Shown: piece by piece, positions 1-8,006 of the stretch | Layout of the letters: the number at the start of each line of letters is the position of its first letter | Numbering within the stretch: the stretch's first letter is position 1 | From: an uncultured Eubacteriales bacterium | GTDB lineage: Bacteria > Bacillota > Clostridia > Oscillospirales > Acutalibacteraceae | Reading direction: 5' to 3' | Length of the DNA stretch: 14,496 bases | Assembly (NCBI GenBank): GCA_948762645.1 | Contig: CAQBRY010000028.1 | Span: 4,200 to 18,695, forward strand | The notes under the pieces: model-generated | Databases searched by the model: none | Seen by the model: the letters and a program-made list of their open reading frames with translations, nothing else | Told to the model about the DNA's origin: nothing | Program-made: the position numbers and the translations under genes

Positions 1-1281
1 TACAGGTACTGTACAAATATCCATTAAATAAGTTGTTACAGGATCTTTAGAAGTAAAATTAAGTTTAAAAGCAGTCGTGGGAGATGTTGGAGCTAACAAA
101 ACATTATACTTATCAAAAGCTCTATTAAATGCTTCAACAATAGTTCTACGAAGAATCTGAGCTTTTTTATAATAAGCATCGTAATAACCGGAACTTAAAA
201 CATACGTGCCTAAAAGGATTCTTCGCTTAACCTCTTTTCCAAATCCTTCACTTCTAGTCTTACATATCATTTCATCTATATTATTATAATTTTTAGTTTG
301 GTATCCATAACGTATGCCGTCAAACCTTCCTAAATTAGAGGAGGCCTCAGCACAAGCCAAAATATAATATACTGAAAGAGAGTATTTAAGTTCAGGTAAA
401 TCAAAATACTCTACTTCTATTCCCATAGATTTATAGGTTTCAACAGCATCTTCTATGGATTTTCTAACCTCATCATCTATTCCTTCAAAATACTGATTAG
501 GCACACCCATTTTAATACCTTTTATATTATCTTTAAGATGACAAAAAGTATTAAATTTAGTATTTGGATTAGATGTAGAATCATTTGGGTCATATTTAGA
601 AATAGAATCAAATACTATAGAAGCGTCTTCAACGGTCTGAGTAATAGGTCCTATTTGATCAAAACTTGAAGCATAAGCAATGAGACCATATCTTGACACA
701 GAACCATACGTAGGTTTAAGTCCAACAATTCCACAAAAACTAGCAGGTTGCCTTATAGATCCCCCCGTATCAGAACCTAATCCAAAAGCAGCGATATTTC
801 CGCACACTGCAGACGCTACTCCCCCTGAGCTTCCCCCCGGAACATGAGATAAATTATGAGGATTAAAACTTGTACCAAAGCACGAGGTTTCACAAGAAGA
901 CCCCATTGCAAATTCATCCATATTAGTTTTACCTAATAAAACAGCATTTTGATTCTTTAAAATGGACCACACAGTTGCATCATATATCGGAACGTAACCT
1001 TCAAGTATCTTTGAACAACAAGTTGTTTCAATTCCAGCTGTAGAAATATTATCTTTTAAGGTCATCGGAACGCCCTCAAGGACAGATATTTCCTCACCTG
1101 AAGATATCTTTTCATCAACTTTTTTCGCCGTCTTATAAGCCTCATTTTCACTTATCTTCACGTAAGCATTCAATTTACTTTCATTAATCTTTTGAAAGTA
1201 TTTTTCAGTAAGTTCCTTGCAAGATATACTCTTAGAAATAAGTTTACTGTGAATATTATTTATAACACCCTTACAACTCAT
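1..1281 (-). CDS. gatA: Glutamyl/aspartyl-tRNA amidotransferase subunit A (3' end cut off)
   Basis: Amidase subunit of GatCAB, which frees ammonia from glutamine and passes it on to convert Glu-tRNAGln or Asp-tRNAAsn to the amidated forms. The ATG at 1281 follows a strong GGAGG with good spacing. The reading frame stays open for 427 codons to the window edge; the family is usually about 485 residues, so only the C-terminus is missing. The amidase-signature Ser-cisSer-Lys triad is visible: Lys76 in MTLKDN, Ser151 in PGGSSGG and the nucleophile Ser175 in SDTGGSIRQP. These positions keep the spacing of characterised GatA proteins. It lies 37 nt downstream of gatC and is presumably followed by gatB outside the window. 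Product call is near certain. Confidence 0.96.
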   Translation of the reverse strand, partial: MSCKGVINNIHSKLISKSISCKELTEKYFQKINESKLNAYVKISENEAYKTAKKVDEKISSGEEISVLEGVPMTLKDNISTAGIETTCCSKILEGYVPIYDATVWSILKNQNAVLLGKTNMDEFAMGSSCETSCFGTSFNPHNLSHVPGGSSGGVASAVCGNIAAFGLGSDTGGSIRQPASFCGIVGLKPTYGSVSRYGLIAYASSFDQIGPITQTVEDASIVFDSISKYDPNDSTSNPNTKFNTFCHLKDNIKGIKMGVPNQYFEGIDDEVRKSIEDAVETYKSMGIEVEYFDLPELKYSLSVYYILACAEASSNLGRFDGIRYGYQTKNYNNIDEMICKTRSEGFGKEVKRRILLGTYVLSSGYYDAYYKKAQILRRTIVEAFNRAFDKYNVLLAPTSPTTAFKLNFTSKDPVTTYLMDICTVPV

Positions 1282-1318
1282 TATATTTCCTCCACATAAT
1301 ATTTAAGAATAAAAAAAT

Positions 1319-1597
1319 CTACTTCGATTTTTTTACACAAAAATATCCATCTTTGGTATCACCAGCATTTTTAAGTATTAATTCACGGTCAAAAGAATCT
1401 TTTACATCATCGCTTCTAAGTACGTTTACTAAACCACCTACATTATCAAAGCTACTTCCTTTTGCACTAACATTTTGTACTTCATTGGCAAATTTAATAA
1501 TGCTGTCCATTTGTTTAGTGACTTCATCTATTTCACTTTCATCTATAAATAATTTGGAAAGTTTTGCAATATTGATAATTTCACTGCGATCAACCAA
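1319..1597 (-). CDS. gatC: Glutamyl/aspartyl-tRNA amidotransferase subunit C
   Basis: Small non-catalytic subunit that wraps around GatA and stabilises GatCAB. The protein of about 92 residues has the family pattern: an N-terminal helix (IINIAKLSKLFID), an LRSDDV segment in the middle, then LKNAG and a YFCVKK tail, matching the usual LRxDxV...NAP...gyFxVPk. The frame could open with a GTG at 1606, directly after the aspS TAG stop. I prefer the TTG at 1595-1597, because AGGTGA (1603-1608) then sits 5 nt upstream and the protein begins VDRSEI, like other GatC proteins. Translation is probably coupled to aspS. Confidence 0.93.
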   Translation of the reverse strand: MVDRSEIINIAKLSKLFIDESEIDEVTKQMDSIIKFANEVQNVSAKGSSFDNVGGLVNVLRSDDVKDSFDRELILKNAGDTKDGYFCVKKSK

Positions 1598-1606
1598 AAA
1601 AATCAC

Positions 1607-3358
1607 CTAATTTCTTATTTTTATATGAACATCTCTTAACTGCTGCTCAGATACGTCTGAGGGGGATCCTAACAACATATCCTGTGCATTACTATTCATT
1701 GGAAAAGCAATTATTTCTCTAATATTTTCCTCACCGGTTATAAGCATTATCATTCTATCAACTCCAGGAGCCATACCAGCATGAGGAGGAGCGCCAAATT
1801 TAAATGCGTTATAAAGAGCAGAAAATTTATCAATAATATCTTTTTCTGTATATCCGGCCATTTCAAAAGCTTTTAACATTATTTCTGGGTCATGATTTCT
1901 AACGGCTCCGGAAGAAAGCTCTATACCGTTGCATACAACATCGTACTGATACGCTAAAATTTCAAGAGGATCTTTATTTACTAAGCTATCCATACCTCCT
2001 TGCGGCATAGAAAATGGATTGTGAGTAAATTGAAGTTTTCCGGTCTCCTCATCTATACCAAACATTGGAAAATCTACTATGAAACAAAATTCGAATCTAT
2101 CTTTATCAATAATATCTAATTTTTCAGCCAGTTTTGTTCTTATCTGACCTGCAAATTTTGAAGCTGCTTCTTCTTCATCAGATATAAAGAAAAGTACACT
2201 GCCCGGCTCTAAATTAGCAAGTTTATAAAGTTCAATTTTTTTGTCATCAGGAATAAATTTATCAATAGGACCAGAATATTTTACTTCTTCTATAACTTTT
2301 ATATACCCGAGACCCTTCATACCTATTTCAGTAGCAAATTTTACCATTTCATCAAAAAATCTTCTTGGTTTACCGTCACAATCAGGAACTTTTATTGCCC
2401 TTACCGTTTTTCCTTTAAAAGCGATAAAATCAGAATCTTTAAAAATGTCAGTTACATCTATTACTTCAAGTGGATTTCTAAGGTCAGGTTTATCTGTACC
2501 ATATTTAAGCATAGCTTCTTTATAAGTTATTCTTTTAAAAGGAGACGAAGAAATCTTTTTATCTGAAAATTTACTAAAAGTTTCATAAAGCACCTCTTCA
2601 GTTACATTCAATACGTCTTCCTGAGTGGCAAAAGACATTTCAAAATCTAATTGATAAAATTCTCCCGGAGATCTATCTGCTCTAGCGTCCTCGTCTCTAA
2701 AGCAAGGTGCTATTTGATAATATTTATCAAATCCCGATGTCATTAAAAGTTGCTTAAAAATTTGAGGGGCTTGAGGAAGAGCATAAAATTTACCTTTATG
2801 CTTTCTGCTAGGAATCAAATAGTCTCTGGCTCCTTCCGGAGATGAAGCAGATAAAATCGGCGTTTGTATTTCAGTAAAACCAAGACCTTGCATTTTATTT
2901 CTTAAAAAATGTAAGATTTCCGAACGCAGAACCATATTATCATGAAGTTTTTTATTTCTAAGATCTAAAAATCTATATTTAAGTCTAAGTTCTTCTTTCG
3001 TGTCTGTGGAGTTAGTCACTTCAAAGGGCATACTATTTACTACTTTTCCGAGAACTTTAATATCATTTGCTTTAATTTCAATAAATCCTGTTTTTAATTT
3101 ACTATTTATATTCTCCTGACTTCTTGCAACTACATTTCCACTAACCGAAATAGTACTTTCTTTTGGTATACCTCTAATCATATCAAAATCGTTTATAACA
3201 ACTTGTACAAGGCCATAATGATCTCTTAAATCCAGAAATGTAACCCCACCATGGTCACGTACGTTCTCTATCCAACCAGCAACTCTTACTTCCTTACCAA
3301 TATATTTATCTGTAATATTCCCACAGTAACAAGTTCTGTACTCATTTTCTACTAGCAT
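1607..3358 (-). CDS. aspS: Aspartyl-tRNA synthetase, probably non-discriminating (Asp/Asn)
   Basis: Class II synthetase charging tRNA with aspartate. It has an N-terminal OB-fold anticodon domain (about residues 1-100), then SPEGARDYLIPSR, LPQAPQIFKQLLM, motif 2 FRDEDARAD (from about residue 220), an inserted GAD domain and motif 3 GVDRMIMLITG (about 532). About 583 residues, bacterial type. The frame also opens at a TTG (3394), but that lies inside a predicted 5' hairpin and has no ribosome site. ATG 3358 gives the usual N-terminus (YRTCYCGNIT), though its AAAGGA is 13 nt away. The anticodon domain reads RDHGG; His at this place is reported in non-discriminating enzymes such as that of Pseudomonas aeruginosa, where E. 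coli has Leu. With gatC and gatA downstream, this suggests it also makes Asp-tRNAAsn. The DRSPGEFYQLD form of motif 2 recalls alphaproteobacterial AspRS. Confidence 0.95.
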   Translation of the reverse strand: MLVENEYRTCYCGNITDKYIGKEVRVAGWIENVRDHGGVTFLDLRDHYGLVQVVINDFDMIRGIPKESTISVSGNVVARSQENINSKLKTGFIEIKANDIKVLGKVVNSMPFEVTNSTDTKEELRLKYRFLDLRNKKLHDNMVLRSEILHFLRNKMQGLGFTEIQTPILSASSPEGARDYLIPSRKHKGKFYALPQAPQIFKQLLMTSGFDKYYQIAPCFRDEDARADRSPGEFYQLDFEMSFATQEDVLNVTEEVLYETFSKFSDKKISSSPFKRITYKEAMLKYGTDKPDLRNPLEVIDVTDIFKDSDFIAFKGKTVRAIKVPDCDGKPRRFFDEMVKFATEIGMKGLGYIKVIEEVKYSGPIDKFIPDDKKIELYKLANLEPGSVLFFISDEEEAASKFAGQIRTKLAEKLDIIDKDRFEFCFIVDFPMFGIDEETGKLQFTHNPFSMPQGGMDSLVNKDPLEILAYQYDVVCNGIELSSGAVRNHDPEIMLKAFEMAGYTEKDIIDKFSALYNAFKFGAPPHAGMAPGVDRMIMLITGEENIREIIAFPMNSNAQDMLLGSPSDVSEQQLRDVHIKIRN

Positions 3359-3393
3359 ATAAAGACAACAATCCTTTCTAAATTTACAGCTCA

Positions 3394-3413
3394 ATACAAT
3401 GACTTCATTGTAT
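3394..3413. promoter_or_regulatory. 20-bp perfect palindrome at the aspS transcription start
   Basis: Two 9-bp arms, ATACAATGA and TCATTGTAT, are separated by CT. The palindrome begins about 5 nt downstream of the predicted aspS start point, so the mRNA would open with a hairpin. It could be an operator for a dimeric repressor or an mRNA-stabilising stem. No T-box features were recognised. Confidence 0.55.
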
Positions 3414-3424
3414 ACATAAGCAGT

Positions 3425-3454
3425 ATTATACCACTATACAAACTAATGTTTCAA
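3425..3454 (-). promoter_or_regulatory. Sigma-A promoter of aspS-gatC-gatA
   Basis: On the minus strand TTGAAA (3449-3454) and a perfect TATAAT (3425-3430) are separated by 18 nt. The start point would be near 3418, giving a leader of about 60 nt before ATG 3358. It is the best promoter in the 3395-3633 gene-free stretch. Confidence 0.65.
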
Positions 3455-3534
3455 TAATTAATATAAGCCATCAAAGCTCAATAATAAAAATTAACAAAAA
3501 AGCATGTATATTATGAAAAAAATAAATAACTATT

Positions 3535-3568
3535 AAAAAAAGAGAAAAAACTATTTTTCCCCTTTTTT
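3535..3568 (-). terminator. Rho-independent terminator after the 188-aa gene
   Basis: In the minus-strand RNA, GGGGAAAAA pairs with UUUUUUCUC (two G-U pairs) around a UAG loop. The stem is lengthened by flanking A and U runs, and a U tract follows. It lies 66 nt after the stop of the upstream coiled-coil gene and before the aspS promoter, so it separates the two units. Confidence 0.6.
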
Positions 3569-3633
3569 GACACTTATTCTAGTACTAGTATCTGTTTAAA
3601 AAAATTTTTAATTCTTATAAAAAATCTAAAATA

Positions 3634-4200
3634 CTAAACAAATAATGCCACCACTACACCTACTGCCTGAGCTACCTTCTTAATAGTTTCACGATTTTCA
3701 TATATAAAATCAGCAATTTTTTTAATAATTTCAATCACTTCATTTTTATCAATTTCACTTTTATTATTTTTTTTAGCAATAGCTAATGCTCTATCAATAT
3801 CGCTAGATAATTTTATAATAATACTTTCACTTTTTCCTAATAAATCTGTCAAACAGCCAATTTTATCAATATATTTTGACTGATTTTCTATCATTTTTTT
3901 AAATTTTGTACTTTCTGGTTGCTTCAAAACTAATTCATACTTTTTTAATTTTTTATTAACTGCATCGACATTTGAATTTATCTTTATAATTGAAGATGTT
4001 ATTTCTGATATTGATTCTTTACAGCTACGTGCCATACTTACGTCCGCTGAAACAATACCTATTAATTCTCCGTATTTTTTATCAAAAATTCCGTATTGTT
4101 TATCAAACTGACCTAAAAGAAATCTTAGATTTCCCAAAAGTGTATTTAATTCAGACAACTTCCTTAAATCTGACATATTTGATACTTCTACATTATTCAA
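3634..4200 (-). CDS. Orphan coiled-coil protein with hydrophobic C-terminal end
   Basis: 188 residues that I do not recognise as any family. Start is TTG 4200, preceded by AGGAG with 9 nt spacing. The sequence is rich in Lys, Ile, Ser and Glu with long stretches of probable amphipathic helix (about residues 60-150). Near the N-terminus a short tandem repeat occurs (FDKQYGI then FDKKYGE, residues 32-45). The last 14 residues (VAQAVGVVVALFV end) are uncharged and hydrophobic, preceded by a basic ETIKK. That resembles a short membrane-inserting tail rather than a full transmembrane helix. There is no signal peptide and no catalytic motif. It has its own promoter and terminator, so it is probably a single-gene unit between aspS and the dehydratase gene. 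Codon use and A+T content look like its neighbours. Real gene likely; function unknown. Confidence 0.8.
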   Translation of the reverse strand: MNNVEVSNMSDLRKLSELNTLLGNLRFLLGQFDKQYGIFDKKYGELIGIVSADVSMARSCKESISEITSSIIKINSNVDAVNKKLKKYELVLKQPESTKFKKMIENQSKYIDKIGCLTDLLGKSESIIIKLSSDIDRALAIAKKNNKSEIDKNEVIEIIKKIADFIYENRETIKKVAQAVGVVVALFV

Positions 4201-4230
4201 AATAAATCACTCCTATCAACTTTTTATTAT

Positions 4231-4260
4231 AGTATATAATAACACAAATAGAATTTTCAA
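4231..4260 (-). promoter_or_regulatory. Promoter of the 188-aa coiled-coil gene
   Basis: Minus-strand TTGAAA (4255-4260) and TATACT (4231-4236) are 18 nt apart. The -35 box overlaps the stop codon of the upstream dehydratase gene, and the predicted start lies about 25 nt before the TTG start. A second TATAAT just downstream is too far from the -35 box. Confidence 0.55.
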
Positions 4261-6125
4261 TATTTTTTATTTAAAATTGTTCTAAAATTAGTAACTATTT
4301 CAGAAACCACATCATATATACCATTTTTATCATTATTTAAACTTACGATTCTAAGCTTTTCTATATCATCTTTAAATTTTTCTTTGTCCATTTCTATTGG
4401 TTTTCCTATATATATTTTTTTACTTTTGGTTTTAGTTATACCTTCTTCATCTAGCAAAAGTTCCTCATATAACTTTTCACCAGGTCTTAAACCAGTATAC
4501 TTGATTTTTATATCAACATTAGGTACAAACCCTGATAAGCGAATCAAATTTTCCGCTAAATCTTTTATTTTTACAGGATCCCCCATATCCAAAATAAATA
4601 TTTCTCCGCCACTTGCAATACTTCCTGCTGTTAAAACTAAAGATACAGCTTCAGGAATCGTCATAAAATATCTTATAATATCAGGGTGAGTAACGGTCAC
4701 AGGGCCTCTATTTTTAATTTGTTCCTCAAACAAAGGTATAACGGATCCATTTGATCCCAAAACATTTCCGAATCTAACAGCTACAAATTCTGTATTACTA
4801 GATTTATCCATCAACTGTACAATCATTTCACAAATTCTCTTAGTAGCTCCCATTATACTTGTTGGGTTTACAGCTTTATCAGTAGAAATCTGAATAAACT
4901 TTTCAACACCATATTTATCAGAAGCGTGTACAACATTAAGAGTACCAAACACATTATTCTTTACAGCTTCTTCAGGATTATCTTCCATTAAAGGAACATG
5001 CTTATGTGCAGCAGCATGAAACACAACATTTATATTTTCTCTTTTAAAAATCAGATCAATTTTTTCTTCATCTCTTATAGAACAGATTTCAACCTGTAGA
5101 TTAAGGGAATTACCAAATTTCATTCTAAGTTCTTGCTGTATATCATAAGCATTATTTTCATATATATCTAAAATAATCAGTTTTTGGGGGTTAAGAGTAG
5201 CAATTTGTCTGCAAAGCTCAGAACCTATGGATCCTCCCCCACCTGTAACTAAAATATTTTTTCCACATATATACTTACCATATTTTTTCTTATCAAATAT
5301 TATAGGTTCTCTTCCTAAAAGATCCTCTACTTTGACACGTCTAATCGTGGAAGTAATAGGTACGCTGACTGTAATTGCCTCATAGATATTAGGTACAATC
5401 TTAACTTCAACGCTAGTTTTCGAACAAATATCTAATATTCTGCGTCTTTCATCAGGAGAAATAGATATAATAGCAAAAAGAATAACTTCTATATTATTTT
5501 TTCTGCATATTTCAGGTATTTCATAAGTTGATCCCTCTACTTTTATGCCTAAGATCCTTCTTCCGATTTTTTCTCTATCATCATCTACAATACAAATTGG
5601 AAGGTATTCATTTGCAGAATACTTCGATATTTCTCTTAAAATAGAAGCTGAAGCCTCACCACCGCCAACTATTAGTAACCTTTTTTTATTATATGTTTCA
5701 TTGTCAATATTTTTTTTATCAAGTAATTTATTTATTCTATATATAAGCCTAAACATAAACATCAAAAACGTAGATACCAACAAAAATAATACATACATTC
5801 TTATTCCTAAATTCATATCTAAAAGGACAGTTGCCACAAAAAATATAAAATTAGCGCAAAATATAGCAACACCTGCATAAAAGAAATCTTCTATATCAGC
5901 ATATCTCCATATCTTATCATACAGCTTAAACACTATAAAAACAGCCGAAAAACATATATTTACGACTGCCAAATAAGACATAAAAATATTTTCATATCCA
6001 ATCAAAGAAAAACTATTTTTATTTATAGCAAAAGATATATAAAAAGAAAGATTCCAAATTATAAAATCACATAAGAACAATGTATATTTTCTATACTTTT
6101 TAAGTATATCATATAAAAACGTCAT
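4257..6125 (-). CDS. Membrane nucleotide-sugar 4,6-dehydratase, CapD/PglF family
   Basis: Probable UDP-N-acetylhexosamine 4,6-dehydratase making a 4-keto-6-deoxy sugar for surface polysaccharide or glycan. From ATG 6125 (AAGG 8 nt upstream; an upstream GTG and ATG in the same frame lack good sites) the protein has 622 residues. It has four N-terminal transmembrane segments (about 12-130), a CoA-binding-like Rossmann region with LLIVGGGEASA (about 150-160), and a C-terminal SDR dehydratase domain with VTGGGGSIGSE (about 292-302). The active site shows TDK (415-417) and MGATKR. In the latter, Met replaces the usual SDR Tyr, followed by Lys429, as in the PglF/FlaA1 group. It stands alone, with no glycosyltransferase or aminotransferase beside it, so the final sugar cannot be told. 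The family is certain; the exact substrate is not. Confidence 0.92.
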   Translation of the reverse strand: MTFLYDILKKYRKYTLFLCDFIIWNLSFYISFAINKNSFSLIGYENIFMSYLAVVNICFSAVFIVFKLYDKIWRYADIEDFFYAGVAIFCANFIFFVATVLLDMNLGIRMYVLFLLVSTFLMFMFRLIYRINKLLDKKNIDNETYNKKRLLIVGGGEASASILREISKYSANEYLPICIVDDDREKIGRRILGIKVEGSTYEIPEICRKNNIEVILFAIISISPDERRRILDICSKTSVEVKIVPNIYEAITVSVPITSTIRRVKVEDLLGREPIIFDKKKYGKYICGKNILVTGGGGSIGSELCRQIATLNPQKLIILDIYENNAYDIQQELRMKFGNSLNLQVEICSIRDEEKIDLIFKRENINVVFHAAAHKHVPLMEDNPEEAVKNNVFGTLNVVHASDKYGVEKFIQISTDKAVNPTSIMGATKRICEMIVQLMDKSSNTEFVAVRFGNVLGSNGSVIPLFEEQIKNRGPVTVTHPDIIRYFMTIPEAVSLVLTAGSIASGGEIFILDMGDPVKIKDLAENLIRLSGFVPNVDIKIKYTGLRPGEKLYEELLLDEEGITKTKSKKIYIGKPIEMDKEKFKDDIEKLRIVSLNNDKNGIYDVVSEIVTNFRTILNKKY

Positions 6126-6161
6126 ATTTTTTACCTTCATCACATTGAATTTTTAAATTAA

Positions 6162-6190
6162 ATATTATTTTTAAATCATCACGGAAACAA
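6162..6190 (-). promoter_or_regulatory. Possible promoter of the dehydratase gene
   Basis: Minus-strand TTGTTT (6185-6190) and TAATAT (6162-6167) are 17 nt apart, in the 67-nt gap after the upp stop. The boxes are only moderately like consensus, and read-through from upp is possible because no terminator hairpin was seen. Confidence 0.35.
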
Positions 6191-6192
6191 AC

Positions 6193-6831
6193 CTATTTAG
6201 TACCAAATATTCTGTCTCCTGCATCACCCAGACCCGGTAAAATATATCCATGATCATTAAGTTTTTTATCTTTAACACCACAATAAATTTTCACGTCAGG
6301 ATGACTTTCACTTAAAAACTTAATTCCCTCCGGCGCAGATATTATACACATAAATTTAATACTTTTAGGATTACGTTTTTTTATCATAGTAATCGCATCA
6401 GTTGCTGATCCGCCGGTAGCAAGCATTGGATCAAGAACTATTACTTCCCTTTCTTCTATATCGCCGGGTAACTTACAAAAATATTCGATTGGTTTTAAAG
6501 TATTGGGGTCACGATAAAGTCCTATATGCCCTATTTTAGCGGCAGGAACTAACTTCATAACACCGTCAACCATACCAATTCCTGCTCTTAAAATAGGAAT
6601 AAATGCCAATTTTCTTCCGTATAAAATATTGGTTCTGGCTATTTCTAAAGGAGTTTCAACCTCGACTTCTTTAAGCGGTAAATCTCTCGTGGCCTCATAA
6701 CACATAAGCATGGCGATTTCACTTATAAGTTCACGAAATTCTTTAGATCCTGTATTTTTATCTCTTAGCAGCGTTATTTTATGTTGTATTAACGGATGGT
6801 CCATTATAAATACATTATTTTTTTCTGTCAT
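6193..6831 (-). CDS. upp: Uracil phosphoribosyltransferase
   Basis: Pyrimidine-salvage enzyme converting uracil and PRPP to UMP and pyrophosphate in the cytoplasm. 212 residues, close to the usual 209. Diagnostic features are LRAGIGMVDG (about 82-90), the PRPP-binding loop VLDPMLATGGSA (132-143) and the uracil-binding C-terminus YILPGLGDAGDRIFGT. ATG 6831 is preceded by AAAGGG with 9 nt spacing. It follows rpiB by 14 nt and is the last gene of the tsaE-tsaB-rpiB-upp unit. The rpiB-upp pairing is common in Clostridia. Confidence 0.97.
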   Translation of the reverse strand: MTEKNNVFIMDHPLIQHKITLLRDKNTGSKEFRELISEIAMLMCYEATRDLPLKEVEVETPLEIARTNILYGRKLAFIPILRAGIGMVDGVMKLVPAAKIGHIGLYRDPNTLKPIEYFCKLPGDIEEREVIVLDPMLATGGSATDAITMIKKRNPKSIKFMCIISAPEGIKFLSESHPDVKIYCGVKDKKLNDHGYILPGLGDAGDRIFGTK

Positions 6832-6845
6832 AATTATTTTCCCTT

Positions 6846-7280
6846 TTACCTTTCTATTTTTATAATCTGGTCTACTCTTCTTAAATGTCTTCCACCTTCA
6901 AAATCAGTAGACAAAAAGCTCTTAACAATATCTACTCCCTTATCATTTCCTAAAACTCTACCGCCCATACAAAGTACGTTTGCATTATTATGTTTCCTGC
7001 TCATTTCTGAAGTATAAGTATCACTGCACAAAGCAGCTCTTATTCCCTTAACTTTGTTAGCAGCTATACAAACTCCTATTCCCGTACCGCAAATAAGTAT
7101 CCCCTTATTATTTTGGTCTTTTATAACTTCGCAACAAAGTTTTTCGGCAATTATAGGATAATCGAATGACTCCTGAGTATATACTCCAAGGTCTTCAAAT
7201 ACTATATTATTTTTTTCAAAATAACTTTTGAGATATTCTTTTAGACTAAATCCACCGTGATCGCTTCCAATATACAACAT
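6846..7280 (-). CDS. rpiB: Ribose-5-phosphate isomerase B
   Basis: Interconverts ribulose 5-phosphate and ribose 5-phosphate (RpiB/LacAB family). 144 residues, full length. Visible signature: SDHGG near the N-terminus (most members have SDHAG), ILICGTGIG with the catalytic Cys64, AANKVKGIRAA, and SRKHNNANVLCMGGR with the catalytic-site His97. The ATG lies 3 nt after the tsaB stop, and the ribosome site GGAGGAG is inside the tsaB 3' end, so translation is coupled. A LacA/LacB-type or allose-phosphate activity is possible for this family, but the housekeeping context favours RpiB. Confidence 0.94.
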   Translation of the reverse strand: MLYIGSDHGGFSLKEYLKSYFEKNNIVFEDLGVYTQESFDYPIIAEKLCCEVIKDQNNKGILICGTGIGVCIAANKVKGIRAALCSDTYTSEMSRKHNNANVLCMGGRVLGNDKGVDIVKSFLSTDFEGGRHLRRVDQIIKIER

Positions 7281-7283
7281 ATC

Positions 7284-8006
7284 TTATTTTACTCCTCCAA
7301 TTAGATTGTTTTCTTGTCTTTGTCTTTCTGCCTGGGACAAATTCAAGTAAGTCGGATAAACATCGTCTAATGCAACACTTTTATCACCAGAATATTTTTT
7401 ATATGCTATTATTCCTAAATTCGATGCCTTAATACTGCAAAAGGGATCTTTTAATATACAAAAATCTTCTAAAAATAAACCATTTACCCATGAATTATAA
7501 CATAATTGTTCATTATCGCCAACAAAATAAATTTTTTGGCTATAACTTCTAAGCTCTTCTAAAAGATTATGGGCAGAAATATTTCTATCTGCGGTTAGTC
7601 TTATAAGATTTTTCCCATCACTTTTGAAAAGACAGTTATATAAACTTCCTCTTCTGAAGTCTAAGCAAGAGCAAATTATTCCATCGCAGATATTTACAGC
7701 ATTAAAAGCAAGTACTTCAAGGGAAGAAACAGGAATACAAGGCTTATCCAGTGCAAACATCATACCTTTTATAACAGACATGCCTATTCTAATGCCCGTA
7801 AAAGATCCAGGTCCACTAGATACTGCAAACAAGTCTATATCTTCCATACGTATTCCGGAATATTTAATCGTATCCTCAATGACCGGCACTAAAGTTTTAC
7901 TATGAACAAGACCTGTGTTTAAAAAAATTTCAATTAAAGTTTCTCCATCTTTATTTATCGCTACAGAAGCGGTTTTTGAAGAAGAGTCTACTGACAATAT
8001 ATTCAA
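7284..8006 (-). CDS. tsaB: tRNA t6A biosynthesis protein TsaB (YeaZ)
   Basis: ASKHA-fold scaffold protein that joins TsaD and TsaE in transferring threonylcarbamoyl to A37 of ANN-decoding tRNAs. 240 residues. The N-terminus NILSVDSSSKTASVAI matches the family's ILaiDTSt pattern. Residues LVHSKTLVPVI (family HSe.L.P.i) and SSGPGSFTGIRIGMSVIKGM are diagnostic. The TTG start overlaps the tsaE TGA stop (TTGA), with GGAAG about 10 nt upstream inside tsaE. tsaD and rimI, frequent companions, are not in this window. Confidence 0.94.
   Translation of the reverse strand: MNILSVDSSSKTASVAINKDGETLIEIFLNTGLVHSKTLVPVIEDTIKYSGIRMEDIDLFAVSSGPGSFTGIRIGMSVIKGMMFALDKPCIPVSSLEVLAFNAVNICDGIICSCLDFRRGSLYNCLFKSDGKNLIRLTADRNISAHNLLEELRSYSQKIYFVGDNEQLCYNSWVNGLFLEDFCILKDPFCSIKASNLGIIAYKKYSGDKSVALDDVYPTYLNLSQAERQRQENNLIGGVK

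Noticed and set aside
3359..3394. Longer AspRS N-terminus from TTG 3394
   Set aside because: That start lies in the palindrome/hairpin, lacks a ribosome site, and adds 12 residues not seen in the family.
3413..3633. T-box riboswitch upstream of aspS
   Set aside because: The predicted start point is only about 60 nt before the ATG and no T-box sequence or specifier stem was seen; the hairpin at 3535-3568 belongs to the upstream gene.
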